A stretch of DNA of 64,000 nucleotides from Streptomyces camelliae (GCF_027625935.1 NZ_CP115300.1:1054001-1118000), one strand, 5' to 3'; shown: positions 48,129 through 58,139, numbered from the stretch's first letter. Notes: generated from the sequence alone by a model not told the origin. Numbers and translations are program-made.

Positions 48129-49994
48129 TCAGAAGTGCGCCGCCGCCCACGCGGCCAGCTCCGACCGGGCCGCGCTCAGCAGGTCCGCCGAGGGCGCCGC
48201 GGCCCCGTTGGTCACCAGCGCGTAGTGCAGGGTCCCGGAGTCGGGGTCGGTGAGCAGCAGCCGGCGACTGCCCGTGCCGCCCGGTTCGGGGGCGACGGCG
48301 ACCGGTGTGGACGTGGTGTAGGCGGGCGGACCACAGACCGTGCCCAGGTCGGAGACGACGGTGGTGGACGCGGTCGGGAAGGACGCCGGCAGGTGCAGCT
48401 CGGTGGGCGCGGAGCCGTCCCCGGAGCGCCACACCAGCAGCCCGTACTGCCCGGAGCCCACCAGCCGGGCCACGTTCGGCAGCGAGCTCGGCACCGGGTT
48501 CCAGGTGAGGGTGGTGGAGCCGTCGCGGGAGCGGTCCTCGTAGGTGAAGGCCAGCGTCGTGCCGGCCGTGGCGCTCGGGTAGAGGCGGTCGAGCAGCCGG
48601 GCGTCCTGACGGAGGGTCACCTGGCCGGAGCCGTCGAGGCTCACGGCGGAGAGGTCCTCGTCGTTCCAGGCGTCGCCGGTGGTGAGGACCTTGTCGGGGT
48701 TGCCGTTCATCAGCTCGTGGTGCCGGCCGTTGTAGATGTCCCACTGCCACTGGGTGCCGGAGAGCACCGGGCCGGAGGCGCCCGGGTTCGACCACCAGCT
48801 CGCGCCCGGCAGACGGGAGTCCAGGGCCTGGTACATCGCCTTCAGGACGGTCGGCGCCTTGTCGGACACCGTGCCGGACAGCGGGTGCCCGAACTCGCTG
48901 ACCACGGCCGCGGTACCGGCGGACGCGGCGCGGTCGCGGACGGTGGCGAAGTCGGAGGCGTACTGGCCGTCGGCGGCCTTGCCCCACATCAGGATCCCGG
49001 AGATGGCCTTCTGGTCGTAGAAGTGGGTGTTGAAGACATAGCCCGGCCCGAGGGTGCCGGCGTCCAGCAGGCCGCCCTCCTGCTTCTGGGTGGAGATGTT
49101 GGCGTTCCAGAAGAGGTTGGGCTCCACGAAGGCGGGCTTGTCCTGCCAGCCGGCCGCGTCCATCCGGGCGCGGAACTTCACGTAGAACGGCCACAGCAGA
49201 TCGCGTTCCCAGGTACGGGAGGTCTGCCCGGAGTCGTAGCTGCCCGCGTACGGCTCGTTGTACGGGTCGAAGCCGGTGATGCCCGCGAACTCCGCGCTGC
49301 TCAGGTGCTGTTGGAGGTAGGCCATGGTCGCCTGGGCGGTGGTGAGAAAGGCGTCCTGGAGGCCGTGGTTGTTGTGCCAGAAGTCGTACTGCGCCTGCTG
49401 CACAGCCGCGTTCTGGGTGATGCTCTGGCCCCAGAAGAGGCAGATCCCGCAGGACTCGGCAGGGTAACTCCCCGCGTCCACAGCCCACTTGGGGGCGCCA
49501 TCGCCGGTGTACCAGCTGCCCGTGTTGAACAGGTGGCGGGAGTAGAGGTCCTGGTGAAAGTCGGGGAAGACGCGGATGCCCTCGTCCAGGAAGGCGCGCA
49601 TCTGCTCGGTGACGGCGGCCAGGTAGGCGGTGTCCACCTGGCCGCGTGCGGGTTCGGCGTGGGCCCAGGAGAGCAGGAAGCGGACTGCGTCGCCGCCGCC
49701 GAGGGCGCGTAGCGCGGTCGCGGACGTGCGGGCGTCGGCGACGGAGGCGAACGGCAGCCCGCTGTTCTCCTCCAGTTTGGTCTCGCCGGAGACGTTGTAG
49801 CCGCGCAGGACGATCTCGCGCCCCTGGCCGTCGGTGAAGCGGCCGCCCCGCACGGTGAGCGGGGAGCCGTCGAACCAGAGGGAGTCGGAGGGAAGAGCCG
49901 AGGTGCCGGCGGTGGCAGGCGGAGCACCCGCCACCGTCAGGAATCCGCTGAGGACGACCAGGACAACGAGCAGACGTGCCCGGATGTTCGACAT
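48129..49994 (-). CDS. Secreted GH5 glycosidase (endoglycoceramidase-like)
   Basis: 621 residues from ATG at 49994; a GTG a few codons upstream is possible. A signal peptide (ARLLVVLVVLSGFLTVAGAP) precedes WFDGSPLTVRGGRFTDGQG and REIVLRGYNVSGETKLEEN, the entry typical of endoglycoceramidase-type GH5 enzymes. Acid/base Glu247 is in GFDPYNEPYAG and nucleophile Glu367 in AVVSEFGHP. A C-terminal beta-sandwich follows. It would cut glycosidic bonds of glycolipids or related glycans outside the cell. A TetR-like operator overlaps the promoter region upstream. Confidence 0.9.
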   Translation of the reverse strand: MSNIRARLLVVLVVLSGFLTVAGAPPATAGTSALPSDSLWFDGSPLTVRGGRFTDGQGREIVLRGYNVSGETKLEENSGLPFASVADARTSATALRALGGGDAVRFLLSWAHAEPARGQVDTAYLAAVTEQMRAFLDEGIRVFPDFHQDLYSRHLFNTGSWYTGDGAPKWAVDAGSYPAESCGICLFWGQSITQNAAVQQAQYDFWHNNHGLQDAFLTTAQATMAYLQQHLSSAEFAGITGFDPYNEPYAGSYDSGQTSRTWERDLLWPFYVKFRARMDAAGWQDKPAFVEPNLFWNANISTQKQEGGLLDAGTLGPGYVFNTHFYDQKAISGILMWGKAADGQYASDFATVRDRAASAGTAAVVSEFGHPLSGTVSDKAPTVLKAMYQALDSRLPGASWWSNPGASGPVLSGTQWQWDIYNGRHHELMNGNPDKVLTTGDAWNDEDLSAVSLDGSGQVTLRQDARLLDRLYPSATAGTTLAFTYEDRSRDGSTTLTWNPVPSSLPNVARLVGSGQYGLLVWRSGDGSAPTELHLPASFPTASTTVVSDLGTVCGPPAYTTSTPVAVAPEPGGTGSRRLLLTDPDSGTLHYALVTNGAAAPSADLLSAARSELAAWAAAHF

Positions 49995-50036
49995 GTCCAC
50001 CACAGTCCGGCCCGCCGAAAGCGACGTCAATACCAC

Positions 50037-50052
50037 CTGACTCAGAAGTAAG
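50037..50052. promoter_or_regulatory. Predicted TetR operator ahead of the GH5 gene
   Basis: CTGACT-CAGA-AGTAAG matches the 46743 palindrome with a single arm mismatch and the same spacer. It lies next to the minus-strand TTGACG -35 (50030-50025) of the GH5 gene and within the end of the GTPase coding region/gap. Confidence 0.6.
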
Positions 50053-50059
50053 TTGACTC

Positions 50060-52042
50060 TCAGTCAGTTCCGCGCATCACGTTCAGCAGATACTCCTTGC
50101 GGTTCAGCGGATTGCGGTCGGTGCGCGGCCGCTCGGGGACGGTGCCCCGGGTGACCGGCGCGTAGTGGTCGAAGGCCGTCTCCAGCTCGCCCTCGCCCCG
50201 GGTGAGGCCGGGCAGCCGCTGCTCCAGCTCGTGCACCCGGGCGGCGGGCACCGTGCCCTCCAGCACGGCACTCGCGCCGGGCGCGCCGGTGGTCTCCGGG
50301 ACGGCGCCCAGCCGGGCGAGCACCGGCAGCAGCGCGCCCAGCGTGTCCGCCGGAGCCTGGAGCGTGAAGCGGTGCACCGGCTCGTGCACGACGGTGCCCG
50401 CGCGGCGCAGCGCCGCGGTCAGGACCAGCGGGGTCAGGCCCCGGAAGTCGTAGCCGGTGCTCGACATGCTCTTGTCGAAGCCCTGGTGGGCGTGGCTCTG
50501 CCGGGGCGAGTAGCCGCAGTGGGTCATGGTGACCGTGCAGTCGGGGATCCGCCAGCCGTGCAGCCCCTGGCCGAGCGTCTCGCGGACGGTGTCCTCGACG
50601 GCCTTGAAGAAGGCGTACGGCATCGAGCCCAGCTCCACCTCCAGCCGGAACGCGACGCCCGCGCCCGGCGGTGCGGGATCGACGCGCAGGCCGACCGTGG
50701 CCAGGAACGGGTTGGCGCCCTGCTTGTTGAACTCCACGGCGTGCCCGGTGCCCGCCGGCCGTTCGATGCACAGGGTCGTCGTCTCGCGGAAGGTGACGTC
50801 CAGGCCGTACTCCTCGGCGAGGGTGGCCTGCACGACCTCTTTCTGCACCTCGCCGTAGAGCGAGACGGAGGTCTCCCCCCGCAGCTCGTCGTGGCGGACG
50901 CCGATGAGCGGGTCCTGTTCGGCGAGCTGGGTGAGCGCGAGATGCAGCGAGCGCCGGTCCGTGCCGGGGCCGGGGACGACGACGGTCTCCAGGGTCGGCG
51001 GCGCGAAGTGGTGCTCGTACGCCCGTCCCGGCGCCCCGAGCGGGTCCCCGATCCGGATGCCGCCGAGGCCCTGGACCTTGACGATCCGCCCGGCGCCCGC
51101 ACTGTCCCGCCGGACGTCGGCGGCGCCGTCGAAGACGCTGAGCGCGGTGACGCGGCCCTCCGCCCGGTCCGCACCGCGAGCCGCGTGCCCGAACGGGATC
51201 CGGTCGCGGACGCGCAGGGTGCCCGAGAAGACGCGGGCATAGGCGATCTTCTCCCCCGCCGGGCCCCGCTCGACCTTGAAGACCGTGGCCGACAGAGGTC
51301 CGGCGGGGTCGCCGCCGGCTGCGGGCAGCAGGCGTTCGATGCCGGCGACGAGCTCCGGTACGCCCGCCCCCGTGACGGCGGAGCCGAAGTACACCGGGTG
51401 GACCTGGGACCGCCGGGCCTGGGTGGCGAGGGCCGCGTGCAGCCGGCCGCGGTCGACCCGGTCGTCGACGTAAGCGGCGAGCAGGTCGTCGTCGCGGTCG
51501 GCGAGCACCTCCGCGGCGGCCGGGCCGAGGCCGGGCACGAAGCGGGCGGCGCGGGTGCCGGACGCGGCGGGGCTGCCCATCGGGACGAGCGGCACGGCCA
51601 GCCTGCGGGCCATCTGGTCGAGCATGGCGGAGCCGTTCGCGCCGCGCCGGTCGATCTTGTTGATGAAGACCAGGGTGGGGATGCCCAGCCGGCGCAGGGT
51701 GCGCATCAGCACCCGGGTCTGCGCCTGGACCCCCTCGACGGCCGAGACGACCAGGACGGCGCCGTCGAGGATGCCGAGCACGCGCTCGACCTCGGCGATG
51801 AAGTCCGGGTGACCGGGGGTGTCGATGAGGTTGACGGTGACGCCGTCGAGCGGGAACGACACGACGGCGGACTTGATGGTGATACCGCGCCGGCGCTCCA
51901 GCGCGAGGGTGTCGGTCCGGGTGTTTCCGTCGTCGACGCTGCCGGCCTCGTCGATGACCCCGGCCGTGTGCAGCAGCCGTTCGGTCAGGCTGGTCTTACC
52001 GGCGTCGACATGCGCGAGAATTCCGAGATTGAGCAGATGCAC
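50060..52042 (-). CDS. Ribosomal-protection GTPase (OtrA/TetM-like tetracycline resistance)
   Basis: 660 residues from GTG at 52042, with AAGGA upstream. EF-G-like GTPase: P-loop AHVDAGKT (10-17), switch segment RRRGITI, DTPGH (74-78) and FINKIDRRG. Domains II-V follow, ending NPLNRKEYLLNVMRG, the tail seen in OtrA and TetO/TetM proteins that dislodge tetracycline from the ribosome. Ordinary EF-G is longer (about 700). The domain IV loop (PDCTVTMTHCGYSPRQSHAH) reaches the decoding site. No tetracycline biosynthetic genes are adjacent, so it is self-standing resistance or a ribosome-rescue paralogue. Divergent from the cox operon. Confidence 0.9.
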   Translation of the reverse strand: MHLLNLGILAHVDAGKTSLTERLLHTAGVIDEAGSVDDGNTRTDTLALERRRGITIKSAVVSFPLDGVTVNLIDTPGHPDFIAEVERVLGILDGAVLVVSAVEGVQAQTRVLMRTLRRLGIPTLVFINKIDRRGANGSAMLDQMARRLAVPLVPMGSPAASGTRAARFVPGLGPAAAEVLADRDDDLLAAYVDDRVDRGRLHAALATQARRSQVHPVYFGSAVTGAGVPELVAGIERLLPAAGGDPAGPLSATVFKVERGPAGEKIAYARVFSGTLRVRDRIPFGHAARGADRAEGRVTALSVFDGAADVRRDSAGAGRIVKVQGLGGIRIGDPLGAPGRAYEHHFAPPTLETVVVPGPGTDRRSLHLALTQLAEQDPLIGVRHDELRGETSVSLYGEVQKEVVQATLAEEYGLDVTFRETTTLCIERPAGTGHAVEFNKQGANPFLATVGLRVDPAPPGAGVAFRLEVELGSMPYAFFKAVEDTVRETLGQGLHGWRIPDCTVTMTHCGYSPRQSHAHQGFDKSMSSTGYDFRGLTPLVLTAALRRAGTVVHEPVHRFTLQAPADTLGALLPVLARLGAVPETTGAPGASAVLEGTVPAARVHELEQRLPGLTRGEGELETAFDHYAPVTRGTVPERPRTDRNPLNRKEYLLNVMRGTD

Positions 52043-52234
52043 TGAGCGTGATGTCCTTCGGCACGGGGTGGATTCCTTCCTGGGTGGACATGCACGCAGC
52101 GCGCATCGCTGGCCCTCTCTGAGTGACGTCGGATCGCCCAGCAGTGCAGCAGGGACGGCCCCGCAAGGGCAATGGATTAACGTTCAACAAGCGTGCGGTC
52201 GCAGCGTTCGCCACCCCCACAGCACGGCCATAGA

Positions 52235-52248
52235 GTGACGTACGTCAC
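52235..52248. promoter_or_regulatory. Crp/FNR-like palindrome ahead of the cox operon
   Basis: GTGACGTACGTCAC is perfectly self-complementary and fits the Crp half-sites GTGA-N6-TCAC. It lies 24 bp upstream of the coxS-like start, so it may control the molybdenum-hydroxylase operon and/or the divergent GTPase. Confidence 0.55.
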
Positions 52249-52271
52249 GATGGTGGCGGTCGGGAGGTCCC

Positions 52272-52784
52272 ATGACCCGCATCAAGGTGAACGTGGACGG
52301 CACGGCGTACGAGGATGACGTCGAGCCCCGGCTCCTCCTGGCCCACTACCTGCGCGACCGCCTCGGTCTGACCGGCACCCCGATCGGCTGCGACACCTCC
52401 ACCTGCGGGGCGTGCACGGTCGACCTGGACGGGCAGAGCGTGAAGAGCTGCGCGGTGCTGGCGGTGCAGGCCGACGGCGGCGCCGTGACCACCGTCCAGG
52501 GGCTGGCGCGGAACGGCGCGTGGACGGCGTTGCAGCGCGCCTTCCATGAGCGGCACGGCCTCCAGTGCGGTTACTGCACCCCCGGCATGATCATGGCGGC
52601 CCGGGACCTGCTGCGCGAGAACCCGCACCCCACCGCCGACGAGGTCCGGCAGGCCCTGGAGGGCAACCTCTGCCGGTGCACCGGATACCAGAACATCGTC
52701 CGCGCGGTGCTCGCCGCCGCCGAGGAGGAGGACACCTCCGCCCGGCCTGAGGCCCACCAGGTCACCGAGGAGGCCACGGCATGA
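52272..52784 (+). CDS. coxS: [2Fe-2S] small subunit of molybdenum hydroxylase (CoxS-like)
   Basis: 170 residues. The plant-type cluster Cys are in GCDTSTCGACTVDLDGQ and SVKSCAVLAV; the second cluster in LQCGYCTPGMIM and NLCRCTGYQNI. The protein transfers electrons from the molybdenum site to FAD in CO dehydrogenase/xanthine dehydrogenase-type complexes. Its stop overlaps the start of the large subunit by four bases (ATGA), showing one operon. Confidence 0.95.
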   Translation: MTRIKVNVDGTAYEDDVEPRLLLAHYLRDRLGLTGTPIGCDTSTCGACTVDLDGQSVKSCAVLAVQADGGAVTTVQGLARNGAWTALQRAFHERHGLQCGYCTPGMIMAARDLLRENPHPTADEVRQALEGNLCRCTGYQNIVRAVLAAAEEEDTSARPEAHQVTEEATA

Positions 52785-55144
52785 CCGGCCAGGCGGTCGA
52801 ACCCGAGGTCGGGCGCGCAAGGGCCCGCAAGGAGGACGCGTGGCTGATCACCGGCCAGACCACCTGGACCGACAACATCCAGATGGCCGGACTGCTGCAC
52901 CTGGCCGTCCTGCGCAGCCCGATGGCCCACGCCCGCGTCACCCGCGTCGACGTCACCCCGGCGCTGCGATGCCCCGGTGTGGTCGCCGCGTTCAGCGGCG
53001 CCGACCTCGCCGAGGGGCTCGGCTCGCTGCCCTGCGCCTGGCCGGTGACCGAGGACATCGTGCTGCCCGACCACCCGCCGATCGCCGTCGACGAGGTCCG
53101 CCACGCCGGCGATCCGGTCGCCGTGGTGGCGGCCCGCGACCGGTACGCGGCTGCCGACGCCCTGGAGGCGATCGAGGTCGACTACGACCCGCTGCCCCCG
53201 GTCCTGGACCTGGAGGCCGCGCTGGCGCCGGACGCCCCGCTGGTCCACGCGGACAAGGGCACCAATCGCTGCTACACCTGGCCGCTCGCCACCGGCGAGA
53301 GCTTCGAGGCGGTGCGCGCACGCGCCGACGTCGTCCTCAGGCGCCGCTACCACCAGCAGCGGCTGATCCCCAACGCGATGGAGCCGCGCGCGGTCGTCGT
53401 CACCCCGCTCGCCGCCTCCGGCGAGTACACGGTGTACTCGGCGACCCAGATCCCGCACATCCTGCGGATCATGCTGTCGGTGGTCACCGGGATCCCCGAG
53501 CAGAAGCTGCGGGTCATCGCCCCGGACGTGGGCGGCGGCTTCGGCTCCAAGCTCCAGGTGTACGGCGAGGAGGCCCTCGCGCTCGCGATCGCCCGCAGGC
53601 TCGGCCGGCCGGTGAAGTGGACCGAGTCCCGCTCGGAGGGCTACCTCGCCACCCACCACGGCCGCGGGATGATCCAGGACGTCGAGGTCGCCGCCACGAG
53701 CGAGGGCAGGCTGCTCGGCCTGAAGGTCGGTCTGCTCGCCGACATGGGCGCCTACCTGATGCTCGTCACCCCCGGCATCCCGATCCTCGGCGCCTTCATG
53801 TACCCGGCGATCTACAAGATGGACGCCTACGAGTTCAGCTGCACCGGCGTGTTCACCACCAAGACCCCCACCGACGCCTACCGGGGTGCCGGGCGCCCGG
53901 AGGCGACGTACGCCATCGAGCGGGTCATGGACGAGCTGGCCGCCGAACTCGGCCTGGACCCGGTCGAGTTGCGGCGCCGCAACTGGATCCGGCACGACGA
54001 GTTCCCGTACACCACGATCGCCGGACTGACCTACGACAGCGGCGACTACGAGGCGGCGACGGCGAAGGCCCTCGAACTCTTCGGCTACGACGCCCTGCGC
54101 GCCGAACAGCGGGAGCGGAACGAGCGGGGCGATCCCGTACGGCTCGGCATCGGCGTGTCGACCTACACCGAGATGTGCGGTCTGGCGCCGAGCCGGGTCC
54201 TGCGGGATCTGCGGTACTCCGCCGGCGGCTGGGAGGCGGCGAGCATCCGAATGCTGCCCACCGGCAAGGTCGAGGTGGTCACCGGCACCAGCCCGCACGG
54301 GCAGGGCCACGAGACCTGCTGGAGCCAGATCGCGGCCGACGTGCTGGGCGTGCCCTTCGAGGACGTCGAGGTGGTGCACGGTGACACCAGGACGGCCCCG
54401 CAGGGCATGGACACCTACGGCTCGCGGTCGCTGGCCGTCGGCGGCGAGGCCGTGCACCGCGCCGCGACGACCGTCGTGGCGAAGGCCCGCAAGGTCGCCG
54501 CCCACCTGCTGGAGGCCAGCGAGCAGGACCTGGAGTTCAGCGGCGGAGTGTTCTCGGTCAAGGGCTCCCCGGAAGCCCATAAGACCATCCAGGAGATCGC
54601 CTTCGAGGCATTCACCCACCACGACCTGCCCGACGGCGTCGAGCCCGGCATCAACGCCGAACACGTCGTGGACCCGGAGAACTTCTCCTACCCGCACGGC
54701 ACCCATCTGTGCGCGGTCGAGGTCGACACCGAGACCGGGCGGACCCGGATCCGGCGTTACGTCTGCGTGGACGACGTCGGCCGGGTCGTCAACCCGATGA
54801 TCGTGGAGGGGCAGGTGCACGGCGGACTGGCGCAGGGCATCGCACAGGCGCTGTACGAGGAGGCCGTGTACGACGACGAGGGCAACCTCGTCTCCGGCAC
54901 CATGGCCGACTATCTCGTACCGTCGGCGGCCGACCTGCCGGACTTCGTCACCGACCGGACCGAGACACCGGCCACCTCGAACGCCCTGGGTGTCAAGGGC
55001 GTCGGGGAGGCGGGCACGATCGCCTCGACGCCCGCCGTGGTCAACGCCGTCGTGGACGCGCTGCGCCCGCTCGGTGTGCACGACGTCCGGATGCCCTGCA
55101 CGCCCGAACGCGTGTGGCGCGCGGTGAAGGAGGCGTCGGGATGA
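52781..55144 (+). CDS. coxL: Molybdopterin-binding large subunit (form II CO dehydrogenase-like)
   Basis: 787 residues. The active-site loop is AYRGAGRPE (A366 to R372), the form II signature, not AYRCSFR of true CO-oxidising form I; the usual catalytic Glu743 is in GVKGVGEAG. Other molybdenum-cofactor contacts include the [19 protein letters not shown] region. Form II enzymes are thought to oxidise aldehydes or heterocycles, or CO weakly. The substrate is thus open. It is the core of a complex with the small and FAD subunits, encoded in a single operon. Confidence 0.95.
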   Translation: MTGQAVEPEVGRARARKEDAWLITGQTTWTDNIQMAGLLHLAVLRSPMAHARVTRVDVTPALRCPGVVAAFSGADLAEGLGSLPCAWPVTEDIVLPDHPPIAVDEVRHAGDPVAVVAARDRYAAADALEAIEVDYDPLPPVLDLEAALAPDAPLVHADKGTNRCYTWPLATGESFEAVRARADVVLRRRYHQQRLIPNAMEPRAVVVTPLAASGEYTVYSATQIPHILRIMLSVVTGIPEQKLRVIAPDVGGGFGSKLQVYGEEALALAIARRLGRPVKWTESRSEGYLATHHGRGMIQDVEVAATSEGRLLGLKVGLLADMGAYLMLVTPGIPILGAFMYPAIYKMDAYEFSCTGVFTTKTPTDAYRGAGRPEATYAIERVMDELAAELGLDPVELRRRNWIRHDEFPYTTIAGLTYDSGDYEAATAKALELFGYDALRAEQRERNERGDPVRLGIGVSTYTEMCGLAPSRVLRDLRYSAGGWEAASIRMLPTGKVEVVTGTSPHGQGHETCWSQIAADVLGVPFEDVEVVHGDTRTAPQGMDTYGSRSLAVGGEAVHRAATTVVAKARKVAAHLLEASEQDLEFSGGVFSVKGSPEAHKTIQEIAFEAFTHHDLPDGVEPGINAEHVVDPENFSYPHGTHLCAVEVDTETGRTRIRRYVCVDDVGRVVNPMIVEGQVHGGLAQGIAQALYEEAVYDDEGNLVSGTMADYLVPSAADLPDFVTDRTETPATSNALGVKGVGEAGTIASTPAVVNAVVDALRPLGVHDVRMPCTPERVWRAVKEASG

Positions 55145-55995
55145 TTCCCCCGGCATTCGAGTACGCCCGTCCGGAGAGCGTGGAGGAGGCGGTGCGGCTG
55201 CTCGCCGACGCGGGCGAGGAGGCGAAGGTGCTGGCCGGCGGGCAGAGCCTGCTGCCGCTGCTCAGGCTCCGGCTGGCCTTCCCGGAACTGGTCGTGGACG
55301 TCGGCCGGATCCCTCGGCTGCGCGGGGTCCGCGAGGACGGCGACACGCTCGTCATCGGCGCCCTGACCACCCACCACGACGTGATCCGCGACCCGCTGGT
55401 GCGCCGGCACGCCGGTCTGCTGGCCGAGGCCACGGCCACGGTCGCCGATCCCGCCGTACGGCACCGGGGCACCCTCGGCGGGTCCCTGGCGCACGCCGAT
55501 CCGGCCGGGGATCTGCCCGCGGTGGTGCTGGCCCTGGACGCGGAGCTGATCGCCGCGGGGCCGGACGGCCGGCGCGCCATCCCGGCCCGGGAGTTCTTCG
55601 TGGACTACCTCCAGTCGGCGCTCGCGCCCGACGAGGTACTGGTGGAGGTGCGGGTCCCCAAGACGGACGGCTGGGGCTTCCACTACGAGAAGTTCCACCG
55701 GGTCGCGCAGGCGTGGGCGATCGTCGGCGTCGCGGCGCTGGTACGGCGCGACGACGGGCGGGTGGCCGAGGCCCGCATCGGGCTCACCAACATGGGCACG
55801 ACCCCGCTGCGCGCGTCGGCGGCCGAGGCGGCGCTGGCCGGTGCCGACGGTCCCGAGGCCGTGGCCCGGGCGGCCGAGCGGGCGGCCGAGGGCACCCGGC
55901 CCGCGCAGGACCTGTCCGCCTCGCCCGAGTACCGGGCGCATCTGGCCCGGGTGCTGACCCGGCGGGCGGTGCTGGCCGCCGGTGGAACGGGGTGA
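55141..55995 (+). CDS. coxM: FAD-binding medium subunit (CoxM-like)
   Basis: 284 residues from ATG at 55141, overlapping the large-subunit stop by four bases. The PCMH fold shows VLAGGQSLLPLLRLRLAFPE and HRGTLGGSLAHADPAGDLPA, the FAD pyrophosphate loops, and a CO-deh-type C-terminal domain. It passes electrons from the clusters to the acceptor. Operon order S-L-M is typical of form II loci (form I is M-S-L), which agrees with the active-site motif. Confidence 0.95.
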   Translation: MIPPAFEYARPESVEEAVRLLADAGEEAKVLAGGQSLLPLLRLRLAFPELVVDVGRIPRLRGVREDGDTLVIGALTTHHDVIRDPLVRRHAGLLAEATATVADPAVRHRGTLGGSLAHADPAGDLPAVVLALDAELIAAGPDGRRAIPAREFFVDYLQSALAPDEVLVEVRVPKTDGWGFHYEKFHRVAQAWAIVGVAALVRRDDGRVAEARIGLTNMGTTPLRASAAEAALAGADGPEAVARAAERAAEGTRPAQDLSASPEYRAHLARVLTRRAVLAAGGTG

Positions 55996-56010
55996 GCGCC
56001 GATCAACACG

Positions 56011-56886
56011 ATGGACGACCCGGAGCGGGTGCGGGCCCGCCTGGAGGAGACGGGGTACCTCGTCGACGAAGGGCTGGCCGTCACCTGCTTCCTGGCCCTG
56101 AGGCTGCACCGGCCGCTGTTCTGCGAGGGCGACGCGGGCGTGGGCAAGACCGCGCTCGCCGCCGCCCTCGCCGAGGCGCTCGGCGCGCCGCTGATCCGGC
56201 TCCAGTGCCACGAGGGCATCGACGCCTCGCAGGCCCTGTACGACTGGGACTTCCCGCGCCAGCTGCTGCATCTGCGTGCCGCCGAGGCGGCCGGGGTGAC
56301 GGACGCGGAGCGGCTGGAGAGCGAGCTGTACGACCGCCGTTTCCTCATCGCCCGGCCGCTGCTGCGGGCACTGCAGACCCAGCCGTCGGTCCTGCTGGTG
56401 GACGAGATCGACCGGGCCGACGACGAGTTCGAGGCGTTCCTGCTGGAACTGCTGTCGGAGCACTCCGTCACCATCCCCGAGCTGGGAACACTGCGTGCCG
56501 AGGAGCCGCCGGTGGCCGTCCTGACCTCGAACCGGACCCGGGAGGTGCACGACGCGCTGAAGCGGCGCTGTCTCTACCACTGGTTCGACCACCCGTCCTT
56601 CGCCCGTGAACTGGCCATCGTGCGACGCCGGTTGCCCCGGGTGTCGGCGCGGCTGGCCGAACAGGTCACCGCGCTGGTGCAGGCTCTGCGCGGCGCGGAC
56701 CTGATCAAACCGCCCGGCGTGGCCGAGACCCTCGACTGGGCCGAGGCCCTGGACGCCCTCGGCGCGAACGAGCTCGACGCCGACCTGGCGCTGGCGACGC
56801 TGGGCTCGGTCCTGAAGTACCGCGAGGACACGGAGCGCGCCCGGGGCCTGGACATCACGGCGGTCCTCGCGGCACGGGGCGGGTGA
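56011..56886 (+). CDS. MoxR-family AAA ATPase (CoxD-like)
   Basis: 291 residues from ATG at 56011. Walker A is CEGDAGVGKTALAAALAEAL, Walker B LLVDEIDRADDEFEAFLLEL, and sensor I VLTSNRTREVHDAL. CoxD-type ATPases assemble or insert the sulphur/copper-containing active site of molybdenum hydroxylases, usually with a von Willebrand partner, found next. Its start follows the FAD gene stop by 15 bp, and its stop overlaps the next start. Confidence 0.92.
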   Translation: MDDPERVRARLEETGYLVDEGLAVTCFLALRLHRPLFCEGDAGVGKTALAAALAEALGAPLIRLQCHEGIDASQALYDWDFPRQLLHLRAAEAAGVTDAERLESELYDRRFLIARPLLRALQTQPSVLLVDEIDRADDEFEAFLLELLSEHSVTIPELGTLRAEEPPVAVLTSNRTREVHDALKRRCLYHWFDHPSFARELAIVRRRLPRVSARLAEQVTALVQALRGADLIKPPGVAETLDWAEALDALGANELDADLALATLGSVLKYREDTERARGLDITAVLAARGG

Positions 56887-58139
56887 GCGGGATGGGTACG
56901 GCGGGAAGGGGGGCGGGGGCTTCCTGGGGAGGGGAGAGGGAGCGGGCCGGGAACGGGTGGCTGGGGGCCGATGCCGTGTTGCTCGGTTTTGTGCGGGCGT
57001 TGCGGGCGGCCGGGGTCGAGGCGAGTACCGAGCGGCTGCACGCGTTTCTGCGGGCCGTGGCCGCGCTGCGGCCCGGGGTGCGTGCGGATGTGTTCTGGGC
57101 GGGGCGGGCGACGCTGTGCGGCGGGCACGACGACCTGGAGCGGTACGAGCGGGTGTTCGCCGCGTACTTCGGCTCCGCCGGCGAGCGGGCGCCGCGCCCG
57201 GCGCGTGCCGCTGCCCCGTCCCGGCTGCGGCTCGTCGCCCGTAAGGCGCCCGTGGTTGCGGGTATGCCGGGCGACGGTGAACCGCAGGGGCCGCCCGCCG
57301 CCGTGCTCGCCGGCTCCGCCGAGGTGCTGCGGCACCGCGACGTCGCCACGCTCGACGCCGCCGAACGGGCCCAACTGCGGTGCCTGCTGGCCGCGTTCGC
57401 GCTGGAGGGTCAGGCGCGGCGCTCGGCCCGGCGCCGGCCCGCCCGGCGCGGCGAGGTCGATCCGCGGCGCACCGTACGGGAGTTGCTGCGCCGCGGCGGG
57501 GAACCGGCCCGGCTGCGGCGGCATGCACGGGTCGAGCGGCCTCGCCGGGTGGTGCTGCTGGTGGACGTGAGCGGCTCGATGGCGCCGTACGCCGACGCAC
57601 TGCTGCGGTTCGCGCACGCGGCGGTGCGCGCGGGCCGTACGGAGGCGTTCACCATCGGCACCCGGCTGACCCGGGTGACCCGTGAACTCTCGCACCGCGA
57701 CCCGGACGTGGCGATGGCGGCGGTCGCGGCGGCCGTGCCCGACTGGCGCGGCGGCACCCGGCTCGGCGAGCTGGTGCGGGAGTTCCTGAACCGGTGGGGG
57801 CAGCGCGGGATGGCGCGCGGCGCGATCGTCGTCCTGCTCTCCGACGGCTGGGAGCGCGGCGATCCGGAGCTGCTCGGCCGGCAGATGCGCCGCCTGCACG
57901 CCCTGGCGCACCAGGTGATCTGGGCCAACCCCCGCAAGGCCCGCCCCGGTTACGCCCCGCTGGCCGCCGGCATGGCGGCCGCGCTGCCCAGCGTGGACGC
58001 CTTCGTCGAGGGGCACAGCCTGGCGGCACTGGAACGGCTGGCGGCGGTGGTGCGGGGCGCGGACGCCGGTGCGGAACGGGTGACGGGTGCGGGCCGGGCG
58101 GCCGGCCCGGACCCGGTGAGAGGAGCCGAGCGTGCGTGA
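56883..58139 (+). CDS. VWA-domain protein (CoxE-like)
   Basis: 418 residues from GTG at 56883 (4-bp overlap upstream). Residues 1-200 are Arg/Ala-rich and helical; the von Willebrand factor A domain has the MIDAS motif VVLLVDVSGSMAPYADALLR (DxSxS), later TRLTRVTRELSHRD and IVVLLSDGWERGDPELL. It is the partner of the MoxR ATPase in maturation of the hydroxylase. Overlap with the following XdhC-like gene (58132-58139) keeps the operon tight. Confidence 0.9.
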   Translation: MSGMGTAGRGAGASWGGERERAGNGWLGADAVLLGFVRALRAAGVEASTERLHAFLRAVAALRPGVRADVFWAGRATLCGGHDDLERYERVFAAYFGSAGERAPRPARAAAPSRLRLVARKAPVVAGMPGDGEPQGPPAAVLAGSAEVLRHRDVATLDAAERAQLRCLLAAFALEGQARRSARRRPARRGEVDPRRTVRELLRRGGEPARLRRHARVERPRRVVLLVDVSGSMAPYADALLRFAHAAVRAGRTEAFTIGTRLTRVTRELSHRDPDVAMAAVAAAVPDWRGGTRLGELVREFLNRWGQRGMARGAIVVLLSDGWERGDPELLGRQMRRLHALAHQVIWANPRKARPGYAPLAAGMAAALPSVDAFVEGHSLAALERLAAVVRGADAGAERVTGAGRAAGPDPVRGAERA

